Positions 19,952 through 28,574 are shown, counted from the stretch's first letter. The stretch: DNA of 49,508 nucleotides from Alcaligenaceae bacterium (GCA_012727555.1 JAAYGT010000065.1:1-49508), one strand, 5' to 3'. The notes: generated by a model from the sequence alone, not told the origin. Numbers and translations: made by a program.

Positions 19952-21463
19952 TCAGCGGCGAACCGCACGGTTTGAAGCCGCGGGATCAAGACGGTTATCA
20001 ATGTAAGCCTGACCCCGGATCCGGTTCAACCAGTCATCGAAAGCCGGCTCGACACGGCGCTCGAACAGGGCCTGACGGGCCTGAACACGACGATACTCAT
20101 CGGCCATATCTTGTGTACGCCGATCAGTCACTTCAATCAGATGCCAACCGAACTGGGATTCGACCGGTTCACTGATCTGGCCCGGCTGAAGGGCATCCAT
20201 GGCACGCTGGAACGGTGGTACGGTTTCACCGGGCGAGAGCCAGCCAAGATCACCCCCCAAGGGGGCCGTGGAATCTTCGGAATAACGCTTGGCAAGATCC
20301 TCAAACGGCTCACCATTGAGCAAACGTTGGCGGACCTGCTCAAGACGGGTACGCGCTTTGTCAGAGGTCATGACCTGACTGGTCTTGACCAGAATATGAC
20401 GGGCGCGAGTCTGTGTGACCATCATGGGGCCGCTTTGTGCCCCCACCTGAGGGGCGGGCGATGCGGGCGCAGAGGCCGGTGCGGGTGGCTGCTGGCGCTG
20501 GCTGGCCTGCGCCGGCTGGCCGCGGGTGACTACCTTGAGAATGTGAAATCCGTTGCCGCTTTGCACAATCCCGGTTACCTCGCCGGCCTTGAGTGATCGG
20601 GTGGCGTCAAGGAAAAGATCGGGCCAGCCTTCTTCGGGGCGTACCCCCATGCTGCCCCCTTCGAGGGCTTCCGGACCATCGGACGACGCTGCGGCGACAC
20701 CGGCAAAATCGGCACCCGACTTGACACGTGCCAACAGACTTTCCGCCTTGGCGCGGAGATCACGTACCTGCGAAGGGGTGGCGGTTTCAGGAACCACAAC
20801 GAGAATCTGGGCCAAACCCAATACCGCAGGCCCGGCAGGAATCGCAGCCTGCGGCGTCTGGGCACCGGCCTGTTGCGGCGCGAACTGGGGCGCAGAACCC
20901 CGAGCCGCCTGACTGCGCAGGAAGGACTCGACTTCAGCATCGGTAATATTGATGCGGGGATCAACCACACGCTGGCGGATGAGGTCGCGACGGATATCGA
21001 GCTTGATATTGGCCAGATAGACAGGCCAGGTCACCCCGGAACGCTCGACTTCCTGTCGCAAGCGTGCTTCTGAAACATTATTACGCTGTGCGATACTTTT
21101 GACAGCCTCGGTGACCTGGGCATCGGAGACGCGAATGCCCAGACGCTCGGCTTCCTGGCGCTCCAGTTCCAGATTGATCAGGCGCTGCAACACCTGACGC
21201 TGCAGCACCTCGGTGGGCGGCACCGGAATTTTCTGGCGTTTCATTTGCTCGCGCACGATATCCGCTTCAGTGTTCACCTGCCTGAGCGTGATGACCTGCT
21301 TGTTCACTACAGCAGCAATACCATCAACAAACTGGTTCGATGCTGATGCTCCGGTTGAAGTGGCAGGGCGGGCCGGTGTCGCCGCCTGCGCCGTCGAAAA
21401 AAATGACAGACCAGCAACGGCCAACAGGGCCGAAAGCCAGCATTTGACGGGCAGACTACGCAT
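19952..21463 (-). CDS. surA: Periplasmic chaperone and peptidyl-prolyl isomerase SurA
   Basis: SurA escorts unfolded beta-barrel proteins across the periplasm. The 503-residue product has a signal peptide (LSALLAVAGLSFFSTAQA, cleavage near residue 28), a SurA N-domain starting FVDGIAAVVNKQVITLRQV, and two parvulin domains. These run from about LGLAQILVVVPETATPSQV (near 216) and RARHILVKTSQVMTSDKAR (near 355), the second with GGDLGWLSPGETVPPFQ. A Pro/Ala/Gln-rich linker between the two parvulin domains makes it longer than E. coli SurA (428). The ATG overlaps the lptD stop by one base (TAATG), so lptD and surA are co-translated, matching their linked function. Confidence 0.95.
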   Translation of the reverse strand: MRSLPVKCWLSALLAVAGLSFFSTAQAATPARPATSTGASASNQFVDGIAAVVNKQVITLRQVNTEADIVREQMKRQKIPVPPTEVLQRQVLQRLINLELERQEAERLGIRVSDAQVTEAVKSIAQRNNVSEARLRQEVERSGVTWPVYLANIKLDIRRDLIRQRVVDPRINITDAEVESFLRSQAARGSAPQFAPQQAGAQTPQAAIPAGPAVLGLAQILVVVPETATPSQVRDLRAKAESLLARVKSGADFAGVAAASSDGPEALEGGSMGVRPEEGWPDLFLDATRSLKAGEVTGIVQSGNGFHILKVVTRGQPAQASQRQQPPAPASAPASPAPQVGAQSGPMMVTQTRARHILVKTSQVMTSDKARTRLEQVRQRLLNGEPFEDLAKRYSEDSTAPLGGDLGWLSPGETVPPFQRAMDALQPGQISEPVESQFGWHLIEVTDRRTQDMADEYRRVQARQALFERRVEPAFDDWLNRIRGQAYIDNRLDPAASNRAVRR

Positions 21464-23841
21464 TACTCGTACCTCTCGAAGGTGGTTTTTTCAGGTATGG
21501 CCGGCGTGATGGATTCGTAACCGGTAATTCGCTCGCTGAGCAGGCGCATGGGGTCGGTGCCCAGTGAACCCAGCCCGGAAAGCTCGAGCTGGAAGAACAT
21601 GGCCGTATTGGCTTGTTCGCGTGAAACAGAGTAGCGCTGCACCACCATGCGGGCTGTCCAGCAGCAATCTCCACGGTACTCAAGACCGAAGATCGATTGT
21701 GTGGAGCGTTTTTCCTGCAGGGAATAGTCATACCGCCCCAACGCAAAAAGCTGATTGTTCAGCGGCCACTGCCCGGACACCGAAACTTGCTCTTTGGAAC
21801 GATCAATATAGCCGGGTTGTTCAGTAACGTAGGGATCAACGACCTGGGCAGGATCACGCTGATAACGGTAGGAGGCTGACAAGATCGCAAGACGCTTTGG
21901 ATTCCAGCGCAACCCGGCCACCATGCGATTGCGATCACTTGATTGCGGGTTGTACTGGGCATCGAAACGCGCTGTGAGCGTGTCGGTCAGGGCTGCACCT
22001 GCGCCCACGAGGTAGTCGGACTTCGTGTTGGTACGGGCACGGTCAGTGGAATACAGGGTAACCAGTTGATCACGAAAATAAATACGCTGAGCGGCAGTGA
22101 GCCCAAGGCGCTCGCGGCCAGTCGTAGCGTCAAGCCAGCGGGACGTGAGGCCGACCGTGAGCTGATTGGCATTGGCGATGCGATCCCAGCCACCGCTGAA
22201 AATGTTTTCCCCAAATGCCTGGGCCACGTTGAAATCGGCATAGTAGGTGTCAAACACCGGCAATTCAGACTGATCGGTGTAAGGCACATTCAGGTAATAC
22301 AAGCGGGGCTCAAGCGTCTGGATGGAGTCCTTCCCGAACAGGGTCGTGGGCCGCTCGAAGACAAGACCTGAATCAACCGACATGATTGGCAGGACACGTG
22401 AGGCGTTCTTGGGCCGGCCCAGATACCCCGGGTTGTCGCGCAAGTGCCATTCGGTGTTGTAGTGGCTCATGTGCAGGCCGGCCTTGGGTGTGACGTACCA
22501 ACCAGGCCGCACCACCGGATAGGCTACCGTGGTGTAAGACGATGCCCGGGTACCATCGGGACCAATGTGCTTGTCCCAGAACGCCGGAAAATACTGCCCC
22601 GTGTAGACAGGACGCACAAAATGGGTGACGTAGTTGTCGGACTGGACATCGAAGCCGCCCCAGTTGAAGCGGTTTGCCCGCACATACAGTTCGGGCAGAC
22701 GGTTGTACTGAGGGACCAGATACGTACCCGAACTGATGTCCTGAAGTGTTTGATAGGTGTAGGCAAACAGCGATGCGCTGACATAACGTGAACCGTTCCA
22801 GCTGACGCCCGCACTACTGGGCAGATAGGTGTAGCTGGATTCGTTCAGGCCAAACGAGGCGAAATCACGAAAGTAGTCGTCATCGGAAACCCGGTTCACG
22901 TTGAATGACGCGCTAAGGCCTGCGCCCAAGGCCTGATTATGCTGCACCGAATAGAGCCAGCGTTTTCGATCGGCAACCCGGTCGTCGGGCATGTAGGTAC
23001 CGTACACCTGGCCGTTGTAGGAGTCACCCAGATAACGGAATTCGGCACCGAGCTGGGCACCGCGCTTGGCCATGATGCGTGGCGTCAGGGTGAGGTCGTA
23101 ATTGGGTGCCAGATTGAAGTAATAAGGCACCGACACCTCGACACCACCGGCACTGGATGTGCCGTAGGTAGGCAACAGAAAACCCGATTTACGCTCTTTT
23201 CGCACAGGAAAACTGAGCCAGGGGGAATACAGTATGGGTACCCCCTTGAAATACAGAACACCGTTACGGGCGATACCCTCGTTTTCCTGGAAATGGAGGT
23301 CGACCTGCGGCGAGCTGATATACCAGGACGGGTCGGGACAGGGGCATCCTGAATACTTGACATCGGTCAGCTGCATGTGATCACGGCTGAAAATTTCAGC
23401 CTGGGCGGCCGAACCAGCCCCGCCCGTGGATCCCAGCCAGAAATCAGGCGACTGAACCACACCGGTGTCCTGATCGATGTTGAAACGAAGATCGGGGCCC
23501 CGAACGATACTGGCTTCGCGCATGATCAAACCATTGCCCCGGACCTGGACATCGCCGGTCTGGCGCTGGTAGTCAATACGATCACCCTTGACCACGGAAT
23601 CGATACGACGCACCTGGGCATCACCGGTGATGATCACCTTGCCATTTTCATCGAGTTCGATTTTTTCGCCCGAGACAAAGGCACTGATTTCGTTGTTGTT
23701 CAGATTGCCATGCATGCTCAGGCCAGGCGCAACACTGAGTGCGGCAAGCCCCTTGCCCGTTGTTTGGCCATAGGCCAGCCCGGCGAACGCAAAAAAAGCG
23801 CTACCGATGGACAAAACCGTTGCCTTGATGACACAACGCAC
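21463..23841 (-). CDS. lptD: LPS-assembly outer-membrane protein LptD
   Basis: LptD, with LptE, inserts LPS into the outer leaflet. The 792-residue product begins at a GTG (23841), giving a clean signal peptide (RCVIKATVLSIGSAFFAFAGLAYG). The OstA/LptA-like domain follows (ISAFVSGEKIELDENGKVIITGDAQV, then GDRIDYQRQTGDVQVRG). The beta-barrel begins after VLYFKGVPILYSPWLSFPVRKERKSGFLLP. Upstream in-frame starts would add a leader without signal character. The conserved cysteines are present as a CxC pair (YSGCPCPDPSW) and the C-terminal CC pair (GDCCWTARM). The cysteine usually near the mature N-terminus is not seen. Confidence 0.94.
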   Translation of the reverse strand: MRCVIKATVLSIGSAFFAFAGLAYGQTTGKGLAALSVAPGLSMHGNLNNNEISAFVSGEKIELDENGKVIITGDAQVRRIDSVVKGDRIDYQRQTGDVQVRGNGLIMREASIVRGPDLRFNIDQDTGVVQSPDFWLGSTGGAGSAAQAEIFSRDHMQLTDVKYSGCPCPDPSWYISSPQVDLHFQENEGIARNGVLYFKGVPILYSPWLSFPVRKERKSGFLLPTYGTSSAGGVEVSVPYYFNLAPNYDLTLTPRIMAKRGAQLGAEFRYLGDSYNGQVYGTYMPDDRVADRKRWLYSVQHNQALGAGLSASFNVNRVSDDDYFRDFASFGLNESSYTYLPSSAGVSWNGSRYVSASLFAYTYQTLQDISSGTYLVPQYNRLPELYVRANRFNWGGFDVQSDNYVTHFVRPVYTGQYFPAFWDKHIGPDGTRASSYTTVAYPVVRPGWYVTPKAGLHMSHYNTEWHLRDNPGYLGRPKNASRVLPIMSVDSGLVFERPTTLFGKDSIQTLEPRLYYLNVPYTDQSELPVFDTYYADFNVAQAFGENIFSGGWDRIANANQLTVGLTSRWLDATTGRERLGLTAAQRIYFRDQLVTLYSTDRARTNTKSDYLVGAGAALTDTLTARFDAQYNPQSSDRNRMVAGLRWNPKRLAILSASYRYQRDPAQVVDPYVTEQPGYIDRSKEQVSVSGQWPLNNQLFALGRYDYSLQEKRSTQSIFGLEYRGDCCWTARMVVQRYSVSREQANTAMFFQLELSGLGSLGTDPMRLLSERITGYESITPAIPEKTTFERYE

Positions 23842-23922
23842 GAGAATAGAGTCTCCAGTCAATGCCCGCCTTGTGCACCCCGCATACACATGCCGGGTAC
23901 CCGTTGGGCCGGGTGAGCCGGT

Positions 23923-23928
23923 ATTATA
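23923..23928 (-). promoter_or_regulatory. Candidate -10 element of the lptD-surA-rsmA operon
   Basis: Read on the minus strand this is TATAAT, a perfect -10 hexamer, about 80 bases before the lptD GTG. The hexamer 17 bases further upstream (CTAGAG) is a poor -35, so activation or another sigma factor may be involved. It lies in the 168-base divergent region shared with amgK. Confidence 0.4.
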
Positions 23929-24009
23929 GAGAAAACCGCCCAAGACTCTAGCTTTCGTATGCTCCGGGCGGATATTCATACACAAACAAACCTGCAAACC
24001 GTGTTTCTC

Positions 24010-25107
24010 ATGCCCGATCCCTCTGTGAACAAAACCGTTACAAACCTTTCCAAACCAACCAGCACCGACTCAGGCAATCCGGTGGCAACAACACGTCAAG
24101 CAGATCTTCTGCACTGGCTTGAGGGCTTGGCAAACACCCACGAACTACAACTCGACACCCTTGAGCCCGCATCGGGCGATGCCAGTTTCCGCCGCTATTT
24201 TCGCGTATCCACACGCAACAACGGCACCCTGATCATCATGGATGCGCCTCCGCCACACGAAAACTGCCATCCTTTCATGCACGTCACCGGCTTGCTGGCC
24301 GATGCGGGTGTGCATGTCCCCCGCATCCATGCCCACGATCTGGCCAACGGCTTCATGCTGCTCGATGACCTTGGCAAATTCACGTACTATCAAGTCTTGC
24401 AAACAAATCCTGCCGATGCTGCGCTGCAAAGCATTTACCGCGATGCGCTGGCAGCCCTTGTCAAAATGCAACAGGCCGCCACTGACGGGCTGCCCGTTTA
24501 CACGGCTGACAAACTCCGTGAAGAACTGAGTGTATTTCCCGAGTGGTACGTGGGGCAATTACTCAAAACAACCCTCACCCCTGCCGAACAAAGCATGTTG
24601 TCGAACCTGTTTCAATTGCTGGTCGATGACGCCATCGCCCAGCCACAGGTTCTGGTTCACCGCGACTACCACTCGCCCAACCTGATGCTGACCGAGCCAG
24701 CCAAAAATCCAGGTGTCATCGACTATCAAGATGCGCTGAAAGGCCCCATCGCTTACGACATTGCCTCGCTGGTTACCGATGCCCGTACCACCTGGGAAGA
24801 ACCCCAGCAACTGGACTGGGCCATTCGCTACTGGGAAATGGCCAGAGCCGCCAGGTTGCCGGTACCTGATGACTTTGCCGTGTTCCACCAGCAGTACGAA
24901 TGGATCAGCCTGCAGCGCAATCTGCGCATCCTGGGTGTGTTTGCACGCCTTTCATTACGCGATCAAAAACACCATTATCTTGAGCATATCCCGCGTGTAC
25001 TGGGTTATGTACGGCAGGTCGCCTTCCGGTATCAACCACTCAGGCCCCTCATTCGCCTGCTCAACCGGCTTGACGAGCTTACCGCCCCTCCCGGGGAAGG
25101 CGCCTGA
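24010..25107 (+). CDS. amgK: N-acetylmuramate/N-acetylglucosamine kinase (AmgK-type phosphotransferase)
   Basis: A 365-residue aminoglycoside-phosphotransferase-fold kinase. ASGDASFRRYFRVST near residue 55 is the nucleotide-binding loop, VLVHRDYHSPNLMLTE near 215 holds the catalytic Asp, and GVIDYQDALKGPIAYDIASLV near 238 holds the Mg-binding Asp. AmgK phosphorylates MurNAc (and GlcNAc) at C1, feeding MurU in the recycling route that bypasses de novo UDP-MurNAc synthesis. Overlap with the downstream murU start and divergence from lptD match the arrangement in Pseudomonas and Burkholderiales. The ATG at 24010 is chosen; one upstream at 23959 gives a longer, unconserved leader, and the true start could be later because the first 35 residues are low in conservation. 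Confidence 0.88.
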   Translation: MPDPSVNKTVTNLSKPTSTDSGNPVATTRQADLLHWLEGLANTHELQLDTLEPASGDASFRRYFRVSTRNNGTLIIMDAPPPHENCHPFMHVTGLLADAGVHVPRIHAHDLANGFMLLDDLGKFTYYQVLQTNPADAALQSIYRDALAALVKMQQAATDGLPVYTADKLREELSVFPEWYVGQLLKTTLTPAEQSMLSNLFQLLVDDAIAQPQVLVHRDYHSPNLMLTEPAKNPGVIDYQDALKGPIAYDIASLVTDARTTWEEPQQLDWAIRYWEMARAARLPVPDDFAVFHQQYEWISLQRNLRILGVFARLSLRDQKHHYLEHIPRVLGYVRQVAFRYQPLRPLIRLLNRLDELTAPPGEGA

Positions 25108-25883
25108 TGCGTGCCATGATACTTGCGGCAGGTCGCGGGGAGCGCCTGCGCCCGCTCACTGACACGACCCCGAAACCCTTGCTCCCCGTTGCCGGCAAAC
25201 CACTGATTGTCTGGCATATTGAGCGGCTCGTGGCGGCCGGCCTGCGCCATATCGTCATCAACCACGCCTGGCTGGGGCAGCAGATTGAATCCACCCTGGG
25301 CCAGGGTGAACGCTGGGGTGCATGTCTTCACTACTGCCCGGAAGGCAATGGCGCACTGGAAACAGCCGGTGGCATCGCCAACGCACTGCCCCGGCTCGGA
25401 CCCGAGCCTTTTCTGGTGGTTAACGGTGATGTCTGGTGCGATCTGCCAGTTGAGCAGATCCATGACCAGGCGGCGCAGTTGCAGAATAACCGGCTACAGG
25501 CGTGGCTTTTACTGGCTGCCAATCCGGCACACAACCCGCAGGGAGACTTCACACTGCTGGCCGATGGAACCGTCAGTGTGCCCCCTCAACATGCAAACCT
25601 GCCTGCAGGCCCGGCCCAGAGCCACAAGGCAGAACCTTGTCCCACGACACTGACTTTCACTGGCATCGGTATTTATCAGCCCACGCTGTTCAGCACGATC
25701 AAGCCAGGCAGTCGTGCCGCGCTGGGCCCCTTGCTCAGGCAGGCGGCCAGCCGGGGGCTGGTCACCGGCAGCCGACACACCGGCACCTGGATCGATGTCG
25801 GGACGGCGGAACGACTTCGTTACGTTGACGCACTCGCCCGCCATTGGCCCGTACAGGCCGCACACGGTACACTAGCCAGTTGA
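25107..25883 (+). CDS. murU: N-acetylmuramate alpha-1-phosphate uridylyltransferase
   Basis: MurU converts MurNAc-1-P and UTP to UDP-MurNAc in peptidoglycan recycling, giving fosfomycin tolerance where studied. The 258-residue product has the nucleotidyltransferase signature MILAAGRGERLRPLTDTTPKPLLPVAGKPL at the N-terminus, a metal-binding NGDVWCDLP near residue 108, FTGIGIYQP, and WIDVGTAERL near the C-terminus. A 20-odd-residue polar insertion (VPPQHANLPAGPAQSHKAEP) near residue 160 makes it longer than the 220-230 norm. The ATG overlaps the amgK stop by one base (TGATG), consistent with a two-step kinase-uridylyltransferase operon. Confidence 0.91.
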   Translation: MRAMILAAGRGERLRPLTDTTPKPLLPVAGKPLIVWHIERLVAAGLRHIVINHAWLGQQIESTLGQGERWGACLHYCPEGNGALETAGGIANALPRLGPEPFLVVNGDVWCDLPVEQIHDQAAQLQNNRLQAWLLLAANPAHNPQGDFTLLADGTVSVPPQHANLPAGPAQSHKAEPCPTTLTFTGIGIYQPTLFSTIKPGSRAALGPLLRQAASRGLVTGSRHTGTWIDVGTAERLRYVDALARHWPVQAAHGTLAS

Positions 25884-25913
25884 AAATGCACGGAATACAG
25901 GAAAAACACCGCC

Positions 25914-26615
25914 ATGTTCGGTTCCTCGAAACGAAATACCTTCAAACCCACAGCCTATGGTTCTTCACGCAGAAAGCGCCGCATACCTCGCTGGCTGCTC
26001 CTGATCCTGACCGGTATCGTTCTGGGTGCGGGCGGCTTGCTTTTCATGCAGAAAAGCTACGGTCCACAACGCCTTACGGTCGAACAATCGGAACAGCTGC
26101 ACTACGACCTGACCAGCGCCAACAACGACAAACAACGTCTGCAGGCCGAGCTCTCACAACAAGGCCGCGAACTGGCCCAGGTGCGTGAGCGTCTTGAAGC
26201 ACAGACTCGCGAACTTGAAACAGGCCGCAAGGAATTGCAGGCGGTGAAAGATCACATCGCACTCTTCATTGACGCCATGCCTCCCGACCCGCGTGGCACA
26301 TCGCCCGGTGTCAATGCAGCCACCTTCACGTTCAACGGCGATACGCTGAACTACGCGGTGCTGGTCATGCAAGACAAAGACAAAGCCGCAAAAACATTCA
26401 ATGGCATCCTTGAAATGTCCCTGGCAGGTCGTTACCCCAACGGACGCAATGGCACCATCGAACTTGACCCGATCGACCTGACCCTGAATCGCTACATGCA
26501 TCTTGAGGGCTCACTGCCAATACCCGATGGCCTTAAACCCCGTCAGGTGGTGGTCAAGATCCTTGATGCCAACACCCGGCGCCAGGTGGCAACCCGCACC
26601 CTGAATGTTCGATAA
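25914..26615 (+). CDS. Membrane-anchored coiled-coil protein (DUF6776-like)
   Basis: A 233-residue protein of unknown function. It has a basic N-terminus (SSRRKRRIPR), one transmembrane segment at about residues 26-44 (WLLLILTGIVLGAGGLLFM), a coiled coil at about 60-115 rich in Gln, Glu, Arg and Leu (NDKQRLQAELSQQGRELAQV), and a C-terminal beta-rich domain (FTFNGDTLNYAVLVMQ..., GTIELDPIDLTLNRYMHLEG). The layout resembles the DUF6776 family of betaproteobacteria. It probably faces the periplasm. It lies 30 bases after murU and may share that transcript. No catalytic motif is seen. Confidence 0.7.
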   Translation: MFGSSKRNTFKPTAYGSSRRKRRIPRWLLLILTGIVLGAGGLLFMQKSYGPQRLTVEQSEQLHYDLTSANNDKQRLQAELSQQGRELAQVRERLEAQTRELETGRKELQAVKDHIALFIDAMPPDPRGTSPGVNAATFTFNGDTLNYAVLVMQDKDKAAKTFNGILEMSLAGRYPNGRNGTIELDPIDLTLNRYMHLEGSLPIPDGLKPRQVVVKILDANTRRQVATRTLNVR

Positions 26616-26644
26616 CACGACGTTCCGTCTGAATGCAGGGCAAC

Positions 26645-27025
26645 ATGGAAAAAATCCGCATCGACAAATGGCTTTGGGCAGCGCGTTTCTACAAAACGCG
26701 CAGTCTGGCAGCACAAGATATCGATAAAGGCCGTATTCTCGTGAACGGGCATGTGGCCAAGGCATCACGTGAAGTGGGCCCGGGCGATGTCATCGTTGTA
26801 CGCAAAGAGCCGCCCTATATCACGGTACGGGTCGTTGCGATCAGTAAAGTCAGGGGGCCGGCACCGGTCGCCCGCCTGCTGTACGAAGAAACCCCGGAAA
26901 GCATCGAACAACGGGAACGTGCCGCCGAAATGCGGCGTCTGGCCCCCGAACCTGCACAGGATCTCGCTGCAGGCCGTCCTACCAAACGGGACAGACGCCA
27001 GATCGAGCGCTGGCGCGGCCACTGA
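26645..27025 (+). CDS. hslR: S4-domain RNA-binding protein, Hsp15-like
   Basis: A 126-residue S4-fold protein like heat-shock protein 15, which binds 50S subunits carrying stalled nascent chains. The S4 core is at the N-terminus: RIDKWLWAARFYKTRSLA, then GRILVNGHVAKASREVGPGD. A basic C-terminus follows (GRPTKRDRRQIERWRGH), as in Hsp15. The ATG at 26645 has a ribosome site (AGGG) about six bases upstream and begins right before the S4 motif; an ATG four codons upstream is also possible. It is convergent with the acyltransferase gene. Confidence 0.86.
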   Translation: MEKIRIDKWLWAARFYKTRSLAAQDIDKGRILVNGHVAKASREVGPGDVIVVRKEPPYITVRVVAISKVRGPAPVARLLYEETPESIEQRERAAEMRRLAPEPAQDLAAGRPTKRDRRQIERWRGH

Positions 27026-27062
27026 AATACGGCACACACAACCCGGAAAATGTGCAACCTGC

Positions 27063-28160
27063 TCAGCGGATACTACGCTCGATCATGAAGGTTGCCAGCA
27101 CCAACAGCACCAGCACACCCGTACGAAGATTGAACCCGGGCAAATCCGGGCGCACCTCGACCTGCCGATACAAAACAGCCCCTGCGGCAACCGATGCACC
27201 TGCAGCAAAAAGCATCCCTGCCGCATTGACCCAAAAACCGTCAGGAAACCAGCGACTCCAGAGCGCGTTGAAAACCACACAGACACCGAAATGGACCAGA
27301 AAAATTGAATAGGAACGGTGTCCAAGCCAGACAAGCACACCGTGATCGGGCCAAGCCCCCAATTTCTGCAAGCGTCCGGCGCCGACCAAGACCACTGCAG
27401 TTACCAAAGCCGCCAGTACCGGAATACGAAACTGCTGAAGCAGTGCCAACACACCCAGCACAACGATCAGCGGGGGCAAGCCACGCGCAAAACCTGGTTG
27501 AATCGCCCACCAGGCCAGCATACCCAGACCGTAAGCCCCCATGAAATAAAAAAACAGGCTGTCGTACTGGGCATGTATGTTCACAGCGAACAATGAAACA
27601 GCCGTCAGCAACAGAATCATTGCAGGAAACAACAAGGTTCCACCCCACGGCACTGTGCGTGTGGCGCGGCAAAGCAAGGCTGCAAAAACAAACAACTGGA
27701 AATCGATAGCCACGTACCACACACCAGCCGACAGCGCCTGAAACCCGAGAATATCGTGCAACAACAGCACATGGGCAAGTACCTGAACAAAACCTGGCGC
27801 GTCAGAAAGTGACTCATGCACGAACCAGGGCCGCACCAGGGCCGTCACCAGCATGGCAAAGGCAACGGCAAACAAATAGGGCACAATCAGCCGCCGGTAA
27901 CGACGCGCTACCTGCACTGGCCATGAAAATACGGCGGGAGAACCGTGACGCGCCAGATGCGCTGCAGCAAAAAAACCGCTGAACACAAAGAACATTTGCA
28001 CGGCCTGTCGCCCGTAACGCACCAGTCCGTCCATCAAGCCGGGCAGCGTCTGCCCCACGACATCCGACATCGGCCCGTAGAATGCAAGATGGTGAAACAC
28101 AATGGCCATGCACCCAAGACCTCGGAACACATCGATCACGGTATAACGGGCTGAAGACAT
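27063..28160 (-). CDS. Acyltransferase family 3 membrane protein (OafA/YrhL type)
   Basis: A 365-residue integral membrane O-acyltransferase. The N-terminal signature is IDVFRGLGCMAIVFHHLAFYG (helix 1 with the family His), followed by RQAVQMFFVFSGFFAAAHLAR (helix 2). About ten hydrophobic helices run to LVLLVLATFMIERS. Such proteins transfer acetyl or other acyl groups to LPS O-antigen, peptidoglycan, exopolysaccharide or glucans. There is no sugar-synthesis neighbour to fix the acceptor. The ATG at 28160 (MSSARYTVID) is preferred over 28196, since the helix 1 motif follows immediately. Confidence 0.84.
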   Translation of the reverse strand: MSSARYTVIDVFRGLGCMAIVFHHLAFYGPMSDVVGQTLPGLMDGLVRYGRQAVQMFFVFSGFFAAAHLARHGSPAVFSWPVQVARRYRRLIVPYLFAVAFAMLVTALVRPWFVHESLSDAPGFVQVLAHVLLLHDILGFQALSAGVWYVAIDFQLFVFAALLCRATRTVPWGGTLLFPAMILLLTAVSLFAVNIHAQYDSLFFYFMGAYGLGMLAWWAIQPGFARGLPPLIVVLGVLALLQQFRIPVLAALVTAVVLVGAGRLQKLGAWPDHGVLVWLGHRSYSIFLVHFGVCVVFNALWSRWFPDGFWVNAAGMLFAAGASVAAGAVLYRQVEVRPDLPGFNLRTGVLVLLVLATFMIERSIR

Positions 28161-28378
28161 GTGAAAAACGCCTGCAACGGAAAATTGGATGGGCACGTAC
28201 TATCGCGCTGAAGGCGCGGATCATACGACCGATTCCGGCACGACACCAGTCCCGTGTTGCAATTGAACTTCAAATCTGAACGAAGGAACCCGGATCCGCC
28301 AAGCCACCCAGAAAATACTTGACACCCATTAAGGACACAAAATACGCCGACAGGCATAGTGGCGGCTTCGTACGAAAC
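28161..28378. other. First half of the 469-base gap before ubiT; no intact gene
   Basis: The stretch from 28161 to 28629 has no complete gene. This first part holds the upstream region of the minus-strand acyltransferase and, near its right end, the FNR-like box and -10-like hexamer listed separately. I see no RNA gene, repeat or other conserved sequence in 28161-28318. The second part, from 28379, carries the ubiU and ubiV remnants. Confidence 0.6.
28319..28360 (+). promoter_or_regulatory. Candidate FNR/Anr-type class II promoter before the ubiU remnant
   Basis: TTGACACCCATTAA (28319-28332) matches the FNR/Anr box TTGAT-N4-ATCAA at 8 of 10 core positions. CATAGT at 28355-28360 matches a -10 hexamer at 4 of 6. 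If transcription starts six bases after that hexamer (28367), the box is centred at -41.5, the exact class II spacing. O2-independent ubiquinone genes are known to be under FNR/Anr control in other proteobacteria. The match and spacing are seen; function is inferred. Confidence 0.45.
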
Positions 28379-28432
28379 ATTGAACTGGTTTGCTCGGCCG
28401 TCAGTCTGCCTGCCCTGAAGGCGGCTATCGAG
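28379..28432 (+). pseudogene. ubiU: ubiU remnant (first 18 codons)
   Basis: The frame reads IELVCSAVSLPALKAAIE, which aligns without gaps to the conserved UbiU N-terminus (M-E-L-L/V-C-P-A-G-x-LPALKAAIE). The initiator codon reads ATT instead of ATG, and the C-P-A-G motif has decayed to C-S-A-V. After the Glu codon the UbiU frame ends abruptly and the sequence passes within about 25 bases into a piece of ubiV in another frame. UbiU is a U32-peptidase-like Fe-S protein that forms a heterodimer with UbiV for O2-independent hydroxylation in ubiquinone synthesis. The fragment cannot be functional. Confidence 0.78.
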
Positions 28433-28454
28433 CTTGAACCGTTTGAAGGGTCGC

Positions 28455-28574
28455 GGGTTCGTGGCAGGCCCCTTTCTGAACGTTTACAATGCGCCCACAT
28501 TGAAATTGCTGGCTGACCAGGGCACTCGTTGCCGGGTCGTGCCACCTGAAGTGAATGGTAACTGTCTGGATCAA
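28455..28574 (+). pseudogene. ubiV: ubiV remnant (central fragment)
   Basis: In a different frame from the ubiU piece, the sequence reads GFVAGPFLNVYNAPTLKLL then ADQGTRCRVVPPEVNGNCL. This matches the middle of UbiV (F-V-A-G-x-x-L-N-x-Y-N-x-x-T-L-K-x-L-x-x-Q-G, then P-V-E-L-type motif), roughly codons 110-150 of the intact protein. The N-terminal 110 codons, the Fe-S cysteine region and the C-terminus are gone. The natural order ubiU-ubiV-ubiT is kept, so one large internal deletion plus drift explains the remnant. Confidence 0.78.
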
